Of a stretch of 6,475 bases of DNA, positions 5,815 through 6,475 are shown in pieces. The DNA comes from Simkania negevensis. Its GTDB lineage: Bacteria > Chlamydiota > Chlamydiia > Chlamydiales > Simkaniaceae. The position numbers were made by a program, and so were the translations under genes. The notes under the pieces were generated by a model, which was not told the origin of the DNA, ran no database searches, and saw nothing but the letters and a program-made list of their open reading frames with translations. Numbering within the stretch: the stretch's first letter is position 1; each line of letters starts with the position of its first letter. The stretch covers positions 1-6,475 of the forward strand of contig JACPWA010000139.1 in assembly GCA_016191565.1 (NCBI GenBank), read 5' to 3'.

Positions 5815-6475
5815 ACAGATGCTTTTAACCGCTCCGTTCAAAGCCAACTCAGTACTTCTGAATCTGCGGTTCAGGAAAAGTCGCTAAATCTTTCTAACTC
5901 CCTTTCTGAAACATCCCATAAGGCTGTAGGCTTTGTTGAGGCTTTTTCTAAAAATTTTCAGGCCGGGGAGAGCTTTAACCTGCAAAATATGACTAGTAGT
6001 CAGCAGATGTTTCAGGGGATACAAAGCACACTTGATGAATATAGTAAGACATTTGGGGTATCTAAGGAGGTGGCAGCCAAAGAGATGATGGAATTTGGGT
6101 TACATGGAGGGGCTGCTGCTTCGATCCTCGGAGTAAAAGCTGGAGTGCAGGGATCTTTGCAGGATGGGGTAAGCAAGATAGATGCCGACAATATAGCAAA
6201 AAGAGTGTCTTATGGGGAGAGCTTTGTTGCAATGCTACAAAATACGAGTCAGCTGTCTGAATAAGAAGTAAGCAGTATCCTCAGTAGCCAGGATATCAAA
6301 AAACATCATGATTTTGCTGAGTCATGGAACAAAACTCTTTCTTCTACAGAAGCCTTGCGCGCTGCTCATTCTCAACTGGAAAGTTTTTCTTCCTTGGATA
6401 GCTCTTTAAAAAATGAGAGCTTAGCCGTTCACCAGAACCTGAACCAGAGATTCGTAGATTTTTTAAGAACAAAAA
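5815..6475 (+). pseudogene. traG: TraG C-terminal periplasmic domain remnant, frameshifted and interrupted by TAA; runs off window
   Basis: Read from 5815 in the +1 frame relative to the upstream traG frame, 220 codons contain a single stop (TAA at 6262-6264), where random sequence of this composition would give about ten. The product is polar, Ser/Gln/Asn-rich and without membrane segments. It begins TDAFNRSVQSQ and ends with the TraG-like NLNQRFVDFL block at the window edge, as expected for the periplasmic C-terminal half. The part up to the TAA is 149 codons, and the part after it is 70 codons plus one base. The first canonical start in this frame is the ATG at 5989. It leaves 58 conserved-looking codons before it and has no Shine-Dalgarno sequence at a useful distance (a GGGGAG lies about 18 bases away). 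I therefore read this as a broken gene tail, not a separate gene. Assignment rests on position, order, composition and my memory of the family; the rest of the C-terminus is outside the window. Confidence 0.75.

Noticed and set aside
5805..5817. Programmed +1 frameshift at CUC UAG A, as in the prfB gene, joining the two TraG halves
   Set aside because: The needed direction is +1 and a stop codon is present. However, the slip from CUC to UCU would pair poorly, UGA is not used, and no Shine-Dalgarno stimulator lies just upstream (the nearest is about 40 bases away). The later TAA at 6262 would still end the product early.
5989..6264. Independent 91-residue gene starting at ATG 5989
   Set aside because: The same frame is open and coding-like for 58 codons before this ATG and for 70 codons after its stop, and no ribosome binding site is placed correctly. 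It is an internal piece of the TraG tail.

Overview
The window holds the distal part of an F-type (TraF/TraN/TraH/TraG-type) conjugative type IV secretion operon, entirely on the plus strand. In order it contains the 3' end of traU, complete traN, traF and traH, and a traG reading frame that is broken. The genes are packed with 1-8 base overlaps or a 3-base gap, and each has a Shine-Dalgarno-like sequence just upstream of its start. They therefore look like one translationally coupled polycistronic unit whose promoter lies before the window. I see no promoter, terminator, tRNA, rRNA, insertion sequence or CRISPR array, and no stretch over 300 bases lacks coding-like sequence.

The products are the periplasmic and outer-membrane parts of the conjugation machine. 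TraU, TraF and TraH belong to pilus assembly. TraN is the cysteine-rich outer-membrane mating-pair stabilisation protein. TraG has an inner-membrane N-terminal part needed for pilus assembly and a periplasmic C-terminal part needed for mating-pair stabilisation. The order U-N-F-H-G lacks the trb and traQ genes that separate these genes in the F plasmid. This stripped layout is known from Rickettsiales elements and from environmental Chlamydiae (Protochlamydia, Simkania). GC content is roughly 40 percent by hand count, which is high for Rickettsia and fits a chlamydia-like or Legionella-like host better. That host assignment is inference from layout and composition only.

The most notable feature is traG. 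Its N-terminal half (488 codons) ends at a TAG at 5811-5813, just after the last membrane segment. The expected periplasmic C-terminal half follows at once in the +1 frame from 5815. That half is interrupted by an in-frame TAA at 6262-6264 and then stays open to the window end. No credible start or ribosome binding site serves the distal part, so traG appears to be a recently damaged gene. The element may then be able to build some of its machine but be impaired in mating-pair stabilisation, unless an intact copy exists elsewhere or the breaks are sequencing errors. I did not find a new system here. The window is a recognisable conjugation operon in apparent early decay, with some lineage-specific oddities in TraN and TraG.
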